Source of the DNA: JAVSMW01 sp032027005
Lineage (GTDB): Bacteria; Bacillota; Thermincolia; Thermincolales; UBA2595
Length of the DNA: 64,000 nucleotides
NCBI GenBank assembly: GCA_032027005.1
Contig: JAVSMW010000002.1
Span: 62,001 to 126,000, forward strand
Direction: 5' to 3'
The translations under genes were made by a program, and so were the position numbers. Below the pieces are notes generated by a model that did no database searches, was not told the DNA's origin, and saw only the letters and a program-made list of their open reading frames with translations. Shown piece after piece: positions 16,319-24,188 of this stretch. The stretch's first letter is position 1. Each line of letters begins with the position of its first letter.

Positions 16319-18946
16319 TTAAGCCTTTTTTACATCAAGTAATGTGTCTCTGTTGTTCCCCGTAGGACCCCAATAGTTCAATTTAAATTTCAAGTGTCCG
16401 TAATTCACTTCCTGAGTCGGTTTAACGCGTACGGTAGTAACGGCCTGCCAGTTCCCGCTGCCTTCGCCAAAGGTATACCGCTCCCAGCCATGGTAAACCA
16501 TTACCGTACCAGGACGCAGGCGATATGTCAGTTTGGCCCTGAGACGGGATTCACCGTGTTCGTTAAACATCACTACCCAATCATTATCGGCAATCCCCCG
16601 TTCTTTTGCATCCACGGGGTTAAGTTCAATGATCGGACCTCCTCGTTGCAGCTGCAGCATCCAGTCTAAATCCCGCCATGTGGAGTGAATACTCCATCTG
16701 CCGTGAGGGCTTAAATACCTAAGCGGATATTTCCCGGACACCGGCGACTTATAGGTGGGGAGTTGCTCTTTCTCTTCAAGGAACACATCATGATCTAAAT
16801 AGATTTGCTGGCGGCCTGTTAATGTCGGCCAGGGTTCGCGATGCTCCGTATGCTCCTTAAAGGGAGTGAAGGCCATTCTGTTAACCTTGAACCCGCTTTC
16901 ACCAAGTCGGCTGTCATTTGTCACCCCGGCATAGCGCTTGAGGCGCAAAGGCTGCTTTTTTACCTGCTCTACAGTATAGCCTTTGGTCATAGGGTCATTG
17001 TCAAAAGCCCATTGGACAACTTTTTCCGGCGTATCACCATTGGCCGCCCAACGCTCGTAGAGATCCGCCAACTGGGTCATTCCGCGGCTCTTGGCTTTGG
17101 CAGTAATCCGCTGGACAAGTCCCTTCCAAATTTCAAAATCCGGTTTAGATTCCCACAAGGGCTTAATAGCTTCATTGAAAGAATGTACATATTCGTGCAT
17201 ATCGGTGGTATTCAAATCAAATTTTTCAAAGTAACTGGCCGCGGGTAATACCAAATCAGAATACAATGCCGTGGTATCCATCCTGTAATTGAAATCAACA
17301 ATTAATTCTTGTTTTGGCCAGATCTCCTTCAAAATTGCTTCCTGACCTTTGGCCTGGTTTAGAAAGTTTCCCCGCCAGATAATCATCATTTTGTTACTGT
17401 CGCCTTTTTCAGGATAGAGCGGCATCCAGCCTTTTTCCACACCTCTGGTCTTTTTACCAGTGGTATGATAGTAAGTCCAAAGTGTAGTGTTTTGCCATTT
17501 GGTCTTAACCGGCCAGAACCATTCATTCATCTTGGGAACCTTTAAGCCTTCCTGACCAACATAGTGATTGAAACCACCGCCGTTTTTACCAACATTACCG
17601 GTCAGAATAGGCAGCAGCATTTGGGCCCGGTTGTTTAAATCATTATGATACCAGTGGTTGGTCCCTGCCCCCTCGATAATCATGGCAGGCTTGGCGGCGG
17701 CAAATTCCCGGGCCAACTGTGTGATGACCTGTGCCGATACCTTGCAGATATCTTCTGCCTGCTGGGGGCGGTGGTCAGCATTGAGTTTTTTCTTAAGCAG
17801 CTCAAACACAGTAGTCACCGCGGCCTGTTTTCCACTGGCCAATTTAACCTGAAATTCTCCTTCGAGTGCCAGGTTTGCGCCGTTTAAGGCGAGAGAATGC
17901 TTATCGACAATTGCTTTGGCTGCCCCGGCCCCAAGATCCCAACGATAGAACACTTCTTCACTGCCGGCAGGATCAAGGTCCCGTTGGCGTAAATACTTGC
18001 CTGTGTTTTTAAATACAAGGAAAGGCAGGTCAGTTTGCTCCTTAATATAAGCAGTGTCATACAACTTTTCTGAAATAATAACCTGGGCCATCGCTAATCC
18101 CAACGCAGCATCAGTTCCGTCCTCAATTGGTACAAACTGATCGGCTTTAAGACATGTGGGGTTGTAATCAGGGCTAATCACTACTATTTTAGCACCCTTA
18201 TAGCGGGCCTCAGTTAAAAAGTGAGCGTCAGGAATCCGGGATTCTACCGCATTGGCCCCCCAAAGGATAATATAGCGCGAATTAGTCCAATCCCAGGACT
18301 CACAGGTCTCAGTCATGTAACCCCATATCATAGGCTCCCCAGGCGGTAGGTCGCAATACCAGTCATAGAAACTGCCCACCACAGAGCCGGAAAGACTGCC
18401 AAACCTGAACCCGGCACCTGCAGACACCATACTCATAGCCGGGATGGGTGAAAACAGGAAAACATGGTCGGTACCGTCTTTTTCCGCTATGTCCAGGAAT
18501 TTATCGGCTATCATGTCATAAGCTTCATCCCAGGAGATGCGCTCCCATTTTCCTTCGCCCCGCTCGCCCACTCTTTTCAGCGGATACTTCACGCGTTGTG
18601 GACCGTAAACATAGCGCTCATAACTGGCACCCTTTTGGCAGCCTCTGGGATTATATTCCGGATCAGGGAAGTCAGCCGATTGCTCAGAACGTACAGCAAT
18701 GCCATTTTTAATTTGGACATTCCAGCCGCATGAGCCGGTACAGTTTGTCGAATGGGTAGTGCGGACTACTTTATCCCAGCCCCACATCTGCCGGTATAAC
18801 TCTTCCCAGCCGCGATATTCATATGCTTTCAGAGGGTCGTCGACGGACTGCAGCATGTCCAGCTTTGGCTCGATTCCCAGTAAGGGCAAGCCTAGAGAAG
18901 TAACACCGAGACCCTTTAAAAATTCACGCCGCGAATATTTTTTCAT
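16319..18946 (-). CDS. Molybdopterin catalytic alpha subunit, NarG-like type II (Tat-exported)
   Basis: 875 aa from ATG 18946, preceded by GGAGGGGAG that overlaps the end of the cytochrome gene. The twin-arginine signal is SRREFLKG. The FS0 motif is HxxxCxxxC...C (HSTNCTGSCGW, later NPRGCQKG), with His as first ligand as in NarG. SFYDWYCDLPPGEP near residues 190-205 holds the Asp that coordinates Mo in type II enzymes. Substrates in the group include nitrate, selenate, (per)chlorate, DMS and ethylbenzene. The adjacent bc-type genes and cytochrome c, and the Tat signal, point to a reductase on the outside of the membrane. The exact substrate cannot be read from the sequence. Confidence 0.92.
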   Translation of the reverse strand: MKKYSRREFLKGLGVTSLGLPLLGIEPKLDMLQSVDDPLKAYEYRGWEELYRQMWGWDKVVRTTHSTNCTGSCGWNVQIKNGIAVRSEQSADFPDPEYNPRGCQKGASYERYVYGPQRVKYPLKRVGERGEGKWERISWDEAYDMIADKFLDIAEKDGTDHVFLFSPIPAMSMVSAGAGFRFGSLSGSVVGSFYDWYCDLPPGEPMIWGYMTETCESWDWTNSRYIILWGANAVESRIPDAHFLTEARYKGAKIVVISPDYNPTCLKADQFVPIEDGTDAALGLAMAQVIISEKLYDTAYIKEQTDLPFLVFKNTGKYLRQRDLDPAGSEEVFYRWDLGAGAAKAIVDKHSLALNGANLALEGEFQVKLASGKQAAVTTVFELLKKKLNADHRPQQAEDICKVSAQVITQLAREFAAAKPAMIIEGAGTNHWYHNDLNNRAQMLLPILTGNVGKNGGGFNHYVGQEGLKVPKMNEWFWPVKTKWQNTTLWTYYHTTGKKTRGVEKGWMPLYPEKGDSNKMMIIWRGNFLNQAKGQEAILKEIWPKQELIVDFNYRMDTTALYSDLVLPAASYFEKFDLNTTDMHEYVHSFNEAIKPLWESKPDFEIWKGLVQRITAKAKSRGMTQLADLYERWAANGDTPEKVVQWAFDNDPMTKGYTVEQVKKQPLRLKRYAGVTNDSRLGESGFKVNRMAFTPFKEHTEHREPWPTLTGRQQIYLDHDVFLEEKEQLPTYKSPVSGKYPLRYLSPHGRWSIHSTWRDLDWMLQLQRGGPIIELNPVDAKERGIADNDWVVMFNEHGESRLRAKLTYRLRPGTVMVYHGWERYTFGEGSGNWQAVTTVRVKPTQEVNYGHLKFKLNYWGPTGNNRDTLLDVKKA

Positions 18947-18950
18947 TGAT

Positions 18951-19658
18951 TTATCTCCCCTCCACATTCAAACTCCGAATGTAGACCACCAAATCATTGA
19001 TCTCTTGATCGGTTAATTCTTTAACGCTGTTGCGACCGTCTCCATAAGCCCCCATCGGAGTGCCCTGGCGGCCTTTACTGATAGTTGTCTTAATAAACCG
19101 GTCACTGGCCTCTTGCTGGAAAATTGGATTAATTAAATTTGGACCAGCTTTTCCTTGGGCGTTAACACCATGACAAACAGCACAATTGGCTTTAAATAAG
19201 TCCTTTCCTTTGCCGACCGAGCCGATAATCTGCTCCGGTTTTCCAGTTCCCGGTTTTTCACTCTTAGTTTGTTCCCCGTCTCCTGGTCTCATGGTTCTTA
19301 CATAGGCAACAATTTCTCTGATTAAATCATCTGACAGGACCCCGCCGTCCTGACGGCCGTAAGCCATCATGTTAGTACCCGGACGCCCGTATTTGACCAT
19401 ATTGAAAATAAATTCCTCATCAGCATTCTGTAAAAAATCAGGGTTGCCGATAGCCGGTGCCCCGCTGGCAACTCGACCCTGGCCGTCTTTCCCGTGACAA
19501 CTGGCACAATTCTCTTCATAAAGCCCCTGTCTCCAGGGCTTATGGTATACTTCCTGCTCACCCTTCCAAACCGGGGTGTATTCACGGACGAAGACCACGA
19601 TCATCAAAGCTGCCAAAATTAGCCCAACCAATGCAAAACCTTTGTATACGTTCTCCAA
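18951..19658 (-). CDS. Membrane-anchored diheme cytochrome c
   Basis: 235 aa from a TTG at 19658 with AAGGAGGGGG upstream; a longer frame overlaps the preceding gene. One N-terminal TM anchor is followed by two cytochrome c domains with CASCH (CXXCH) near residue 50 and CAVCH near 162. Each domain has a later Met in a GxxMxAYG segment (TNMMAYG, TPMGAYG) as the likely sixth ligand. The gene lies between subunit IV and the molybdoenzyme alpha gene. It is the natural carrier from the Rieske/cytochrome b complex to the reductase. Confidence 0.9.
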   Translation of the reverse strand: MENVYKGFALVGLILAALMIVVFVREYTPVWKGEQEVYHKPWRQGLYEENCASCHGKDGQGRVASGAPAIGNPDFLQNADEEFIFNMVKYGRPGTNMMAYGRQDGGVLSDDLIREIVAYVRTMRPGDGEQTKSEKPGTGKPEQIIGSVGKGKDLFKANCAVCHGVNAQGKAGPNLINPIFQQEASDRFIKTTISKGRQGTPMGAYGDGRNSVKELTDQEINDLVVYIRSLNVEGR

Positions 19659-19671
19659 ATTTTCCCCCTCC

Positions 19672-20190
19672 TTAATGCCCCTGCAAGGTCGACGCCCAAG
19701 GCCAGACCCAAGCCCAGCCCGGTCCCCGGAAATACACACCGATGATAATTAAGATGATATTAATAACCACAATTACTGTAAAAATAGTGATTGCCAATTT
19801 GCGGTCCCGGAATTTCCGACTGGGATTTTTGTCTAAGTAGGGAAGTACCATTAAAGCCCCTATCGCCACCCCAGGCATGATTACACCGGCCAGGAGAGGA
19901 TGGAAATAGTGCATTAGTTCCTGAAGTCCCAGAAAATACCAGGGTGCTTTTGCCGGGTTTGGTGTTACGGATGGATTGGCAACACCTTCCAGAGGAGCAT
20001 CAAAGAAGATGGAGATTATGGTCAGCACTGCAAAAAGCGCCATAAAGGCTAGAATTTCACGCATCAGCAGATTGGGCCAGGTTCTAACCAATTTGACTTC
20101 CTGGGCTTTGGTCTCCACCCGGGGAGACGTTCCCTGCATCACACCCATCAGTCCGTAAGTCTTTTCCGTTTCGGCTTTATTTACTGCCAT
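19672..20190 (-). CDS. Cytochrome b C-terminal subunit (subunit IV-like)
   Basis: 172 aa, ATG with GGAGAGGAGG. It holds three TM helices and the quinol-site region NPAKAPWYFLGLQEL, which in split b6-type complexes replaces the PEWY loop. The gene overlaps the end of the b6 gene by 14 bp. It matches the QcrC/PetD-type half of a Firmicute menaquinol:cytochrome c oxidoreductase. Confidence 0.88.
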   Translation of the reverse strand: MAVNKAETEKTYGLMGVMQGTSPRVETKAQEVKLVRTWPNLLMREILAFMALFAVLTIISIFFDAPLEGVANPSVTPNPAKAPWYFLGLQELMHYFHPLLAGVIMPGVAIGALMVLPYLDKNPSRKFRDRKLAITIFTVIVVINIILIIIGVYFRGPGWAWVWPWASTLQGH

Positions 20191-20935
20191 AATGAACCTC
20201 CTCTCCCGTATCCAGTTCCGGGGGATCGGAGATTCCGCCGTCCTTCCGGATCCGGTAAAAATGCATCGCCATCAATATTACCGCGACCGCGGGCAACAGT
20301 ATAACGTGGAGTAAATAAAAACGGGTCAGGGTCGCTTGACCGATTTTAGCAGACCCCAGCAGCAATTCCTGAATATCTTTTCCTATCACAGGTATATAAG
20401 TCGTCAGAGTTACCCCGACGCTAACGCCCCAGTATGCCAGCTGGTCCCAGGGTAAGAGGTAACCTGTGTAACTCAACCCAATAGTGACCACAAACAAGAG
20501 GACACCTATGACCCAGTTAAATTTGCGGCTTCCCTTATATGAACCGGTAACGAAGACCCGGCACATGTGCAAAAACACCATTGCCACCATTAAATGGGCC
20601 GACCAGCGGTGCAGGTTCCTGAAGAGCCAGCCGAAGGATGCTGTATTTCTAAGGTACAACATGTCTTCAAAGGCCCTATCTGTAGAAGCAACATAATAAA
20701 TCATTAATAAGAGGCCGGTAAAGGTCAGAATGAGAAACAGAGCCAGAGACAATCCGCCAAGACCAAAGGTATAGGTAAATTTCAGGCCATGTTCTTTCAC
20801 CTTTACAGGATGTAGATGCGTAAGAAAGTGGGCCGTCATTACCTGGGACTGATCCTTTGGGTTGTCGGGGTAACCGTGCCGGAAAACAGAAGACCCCAAT
20901 TTCGATTGGCGAAACCAATTAAATAATTTTTTCAT
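20177..20935 (-). CDS. Cytochrome b6-like subunit
   Basis: 252 aa from ATG 20935 with GGGGGTG upstream. It has four TM helices with two His pairs spaced for two b hemes: HRWSAHLMVAMVFLH and HVILLPAVAVILMAMH. TGYLLPWDQLAYWG is the conserved Qo-side segment. With the Rieske protein and subunit IV it forms a bc/b6-type menaquinol oxidase module. Its location in a molybdoreductase operon suggests a dedicated complex instead of the housekeeping one. Confidence 0.92.
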   Translation of the reverse strand: MKKLFNWFRQSKLGSSVFRHGYPDNPKDQSQVMTAHFLTHLHPVKVKEHGLKFTYTFGLGGLSLALFLILTFTGLLLMIYYVASTDRAFEDMLYLRNTASFGWLFRNLHRWSAHLMVAMVFLHMCRVFVTGSYKGSRKFNWVIGVLLFVVTIGLSYTGYLLPWDQLAYWGVSVGVTLTTYIPVIGKDIQELLLGSAKIGQATLTRFYLLHVILLPAVAVILMAMHFYRIRKDGGISDPPELDTGEEVHYGSK

Positions 20936-20957
20936 GATACACCCCCAAATAACGCCA

Positions 20958-21431
20958 TCATGATAAATAGATTTCAGGTCCGACGATGTCGTCGGGATCA
21001 ACCAGGAGCTTGCCGTCATCCTGTAATTTCAAACGATACCACTCCAGAGGCCGTGGCGCCGGCCCACCTAAAACCTTTCCATTTAGTTCATCAAAAATAC
21101 TGCCGTGACATGGACACTCAATGCGGTCGTTATCCGGCACCCAGTTTACGGTACAACCCAGGTGAGTACAAACCGCGGACAACGCCCGCAGCCCCTTATC
21201 GTCCCTGATTATAAAACATCTGCGGCCATTGATATATGTTACTTTTTCCAAATAACTATCAGGTCCGTCTACTTTGAAGGCATTCTTGCTGGGGCCGTTT
21301 TTATTGGGAATGAGAAAACGGAAACTGGCACCGCTCAAACCCAGACCGAACAGGCCCATAGAACCCCAACCAAACCTGGAGAGAAAAAACCGTCTGGATA
21401 CCTGGTTTTTCTTCTGCTCTTGCTGAGACAT
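20958..21431 (-). CDS. Rieske [2Fe-2S] protein
   Basis: 157 aa from ATG 21431 with AGAAGGAGG. A Tat-like N-terminus (SRRFFLSRFG) and one TM segment anchor the domain outside. Cluster ligands lie in CTHLGC and CPCHGSIFD. It takes electrons from menaquinol at cytochrome b and passes them to the cytochrome c two genes downstream. Confidence 0.94.
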   Translation of the reverse strand: MSQQEQKKNQVSRRFFLSRFGWGSMGLFGLGLSGASFRFLIPNKNGPSKNAFKVDGPDSYLEKVTYINGRRCFIIRDDKGLRALSAVCTHLGCTVNWVPDNDRIECPCHGSIFDELNGKVLGGPAPRPLEWYRLKLQDDGKLLVDPDDIVGPEIYLS

Positions 21432-21459
21432 CGATAATAACCTCCTTCTGATCAAAACG

Positions 21460-23268
21460 TCAACATTTCGCCACAGTCTTAACTGAACAGGTCGGCCCTT
21501 CCTGCCAATCGAACTTGACCAGGTTCATGGCCCGGGCAGGACAGCGTTCGGCACAGAGACCACAACGGACACAACGCTCTTCATCTTTAATCATCAGGGA
21601 GAAATCTTTCTGGCCGGAAATACCTTTGAAAAGTGCCACCAGCCCGTTTTGATCCAACCCCAGTTTATCTGAAATTTCCCTTTGCAGTTCCTGATCAGCC
21701 TGGATCCGGGTAAGAGAAACCAGCTTTAAACAATCATAGGGACAAACATCTACACAGCCGCCGCATAACAGGCACTCTTCCGAGTCCACGGCGGGGTTGA
21801 AAAAGCACTGCAGACAGCGCTGTGCCTCGCGCTGAGCCGCTTTTCTGTCATAACCCAATTCCACCGCAGTAACACCAACCCGCTTGTCTACAGTTAAAAG
21901 AGGTACGTGTTGGCGGGGAATGTTCAGATACTCATCATCAGTGCTGCGGGGAATTTTCCCGGCCACCGCCCTTATGGCCGGACCGGCTGCCGGGGTACCG
22001 TCGTCAACTGACAGATACCGGTGGATGGAGCGTGCTGCCGTTCTACCGTCTGCAATGGCATTGATGGCAATGCGCGGACCGAAGGCTGCGTCCCCGCCGG
22101 CGAAAATTCCGGCTGCTTTGGTTGCCATGGTCGCCGGATCAACTGTAATGGTTCCCCGGGGGGATACCTCTACGCCGTCCTCGGCTGTTAGAAAGCTTAA
22201 ATCGGCCTGCTGACCAATAGCCAGTATCACCGTATCGGCCACCAGTATGCGCTCACTTTGGGGCACAAAGGTTGGGTTGAATCTACCCTGTTCATCAAAG
22301 ACAGAAGCAACGTCCAAGGTTGTTAAACCTGTAACTTTTCCATTCACACCATTAATCTTCTGGGGTCCCCGGGAGGTTCGGAAAACAATGCCTTCCTCCA
22401 GGGCTTCTTCGATTTCTTCGTCGGCAGCAGGCATCTCCTCCTGTGATTCCAGACAAACCAGAGAAACCTCCTCAACTCCCAGGCGCAATGCACTGCGGGC
22501 AACGTCAATAGCCACATTACCACCGCCGACGACCAGCACCCTCTGGCCAATTTTAACTTGGCGGCCCAAATTTACATCTAACAGGAAATCTACCCCTTTT
22601 AGTACTCCATCCAGGTCATGACCCGGAATGTTTAAGGCACGGCTCTGGCAGCACCCTACTCCGAGATAAATTGCACTGTAACCTTGCTTCCGCAGGCTAG
22701 CCAGGGTGAAATCCCGGCCGGCAACCACACCAAGCTTGAGTTCCACTCCCAAATCAACAATCTTCTGGGCCTCTCCGGCTATGATGTCCCGGGGCAGGCG
22801 GTATTCAGGTATTCCAAGGTAGAGCATGCCACCCGGTACCGCCTGGGCTTCAAAGATAGTTACCTGATAGCCCAGCAAAGCCAGATCATGCGCACAGGAA
22901 AGGCCACCCGGCCCGGCCCCTATCACGGCTACTTTATCCATACGCTTAACTGCGGGTTTAGGCAAACTGGACTTATTCAGCTTGTTACCCTCGTCCACGG
23001 CAAAACGCTTTAAAGCGCGAATTGCTACCGGTTCATCGATTTTGCCACGCCTGCATGAAGTTTCACAAGGATGAGCGCAAATACGACCACATATGCTAAC
23101 CAGGGGGTTAGGCTCAGCAGCTAACTTAAATGCTTCTTCAAACTCTCCCTGAGCCAGCAGACTGACATATCCTCCGGCATTGGTATGAACCGGACAGGTG
23201 AACTGGCATTTAATATTTTCTTCCTGCCAACAGGCATCCATCGGCTTAACTCTATAGCAACTTGCCAA
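21460..23268 (-). CDS. GltD-like FAD/NAD(P) oxidoreductase with C-terminal 4Fe-4S domains
   Basis: 602 aa from a TTG at 23268 after AAAGGAGG; a TTG 16 codons upstream encodes the binding site itself. The N-terminal Cys-rich domain (CQFTCPVHT, CGRICAHPCETSC) resembles glutamate synthase small subunits and NfnB. It is followed by an FAD dinucleotide fold (VIGAGPGGLSCAHDL), an NAD(P) fold (VVGGGNVAIDVARSA) and C-terminal ferredoxin motifs (CLLCGGCVDVCPYDC, CVRCGLCAERCP). As first gene of the respiratory operon it may move electrons between NAD(P)H, ferredoxin and the quinone pool. No glutamate synthase large subunit is nearby, so a role in glutamate synthesis is unlikely. Confidence 0.85.
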   Translation of the reverse strand: MASCYRVKPMDACWQEENIKCQFTCPVHTNAGGYVSLLAQGEFEEAFKLAAEPNPLVSICGRICAHPCETSCRRGKIDEPVAIRALKRFAVDEGNKLNKSSLPKPAVKRMDKVAVIGAGPGGLSCAHDLALLGYQVTIFEAQAVPGGMLYLGIPEYRLPRDIIAGEAQKIVDLGVELKLGVVAGRDFTLASLRKQGYSAIYLGVGCCQSRALNIPGHDLDGVLKGVDFLLDVNLGRQVKIGQRVLVVGGGNVAIDVARSALRLGVEEVSLVCLESQEEMPAADEEIEEALEEGIVFRTSRGPQKINGVNGKVTGLTTLDVASVFDEQGRFNPTFVPQSERILVADTVILAIGQQADLSFLTAEDGVEVSPRGTITVDPATMATKAAGIFAGGDAAFGPRIAINAIADGRTAARSIHRYLSVDDGTPAAGPAIRAVAGKIPRSTDDEYLNIPRQHVPLLTVDKRVGVTAVELGYDRKAAQREAQRCLQCFFNPAVDSEECLLCGGCVDVCPYDCLKLVSLTRIQADQELQREISDKLGLDQNGLVALFKGISGQKDFSLMIKDEERCVRCGLCAERCPARAMNLVKFDWQEGPTCSVKTVAKC

Positions 23269-23341
23269 CCTTTTCCCTCCTTTGCTGTTTCTAATTTTTT
23301 CTACAATTTTCGACAAAGAAAATTAGTGTGTAATGTCACTA

Positions 23342-23396
23342 ATTATATATATTGCAGATGATATTTAGGTGTCGCTAATATGACATTTAAGTGACA
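23342..23396 (-). promoter_or_regulatory. Operon promoter with four 11-bp-spaced regulator half-sites
   Basis: On the minus strand TGTCAC, TGTCAT, CGACAC and TATCAT start at 23396, 23385, 23374 and 23363, exactly 11 bp apart. A TATAAT -10 lies at 23347-23342. Direct repeats one helical turn apart are the usual binding pattern of OmpR/PhoB-type regulators. The adjacent regulator at 23474 is the obvious candidate to activate the respiratory operon. The binding itself is inferred. Confidence 0.6.
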
Positions 23397-23427
23397 AAAA
23401 GCACAGGTAAGACATGTTTTTTTATGG

Positions 23428-23457
23428 CAAAAAAATAACCTTGCAATTAGCAAGGTT
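23428..23457 (-). terminator. Rho-independent terminator after the response regulator gene
   Basis: On the minus strand AACCTTGC-TAATT-GCAAGGTT is followed by ATTTTTTT. It separates the two-component genes from the respiratory operon on the same strand, so the two are transcribed apart. Confidence 0.85.
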
Positions 23458-23473
23458 TAGCTCAAGATTACGG

Positions 23474-24175
23474 CTAGCTTGGTTTTACCCCAAACTTATA
23501 CCCGATTCCTCTGATGGTTTTGATGAACCTGGGGTTAGCCGGATCAGTCTCAATTTTCTCCCGCAGCCGTTTTACCAAAGTGGTGACAATGCCCGTGTCT
23601 TCGAAGTACTCAGTGTTCCAAATCTGATATATTAAGCGGTCCCGTGTAAAAACCTGGTTGGGTCTGCTGGCTAAAAACCAGAGGAGTTCAAATTCTTTAT
23701 GGGTAAGTTCTACTTCATGGCCATCAACTTCGACCCCCATAGACCTCCGGTTAATAGCCATTCCCGGCACCCGGATGATATCCTGGTCGTTGTTCTCGTT
23801 TACACCTTCACTAGTGCGTCTAAGCACTGCCTTGACCCGTAGTAACAGTTCAGCACTGTTGAAGGGCTTGGTCAGATAATCATCACTGCCAAGGGTTAGT
23901 CCCATGATTTTATCCAATTCTTCATTTTTTGCTGTTAAAAATATGATCGGGACATTACTTTCTTCCCTGATTCGCCGGCAGACCTCAAACCCATCGAGCT
24001 TGGGCATCATCACATCCAAAATGATCAGGTCTGGATTTATGCGGTCAACTACTGCCAGCACCTCTTGCCCATTGGAGGCAGTGAACACCTGAAAACCTTC
24101 CCGCTGCAGGAAACCATCTAAAAATTTAATTATTTTTGGTTCATCATCAGCTATCAAAATTCTTTTTCCATTCAA
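23474..24175 (-). CDS. OmpR/PhoB-family response regulator
   Basis: 233 aa from a TTG with GAGGGAT upstream. The receiver domain has IADDEP, the phosphorylatable Asp in LIILDVMMP, a Thr in FLTAKN and a Lys in YLTKPF. The winged-helix DNA-binding domain has THKEFELLWFL and IRGIGYKF. It is encoded 13 bp downstream of the heme-type sensor kinase, its likely partner, and directly upstream of the respiratory operon, whose promoter carries 11-bp tandem half-sites. Confidence 0.94.
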   Translation of the reverse strand: MNGKRILIADDEPKIIKFLDGFLQREGFQVFTASNGQEVLAVVDRINPDLIILDVMMPKLDGFEVCRRIREESNVPIIFLTAKNEELDKIMGLTLGSDDYLTKPFNSAELLLRVKAVLRRTSEGVNENNDQDIIRVPGMAINRRSMGVEVDGHEVELTHKEFELLWFLASRPNQVFTRDRLIYQIWNTEYFEDTGIVTTLVKRLREKIETDPANPRFIKTIRGIGYKFGVKPS

Positions 24176-24188
24176 TTGGCATCCCTCA

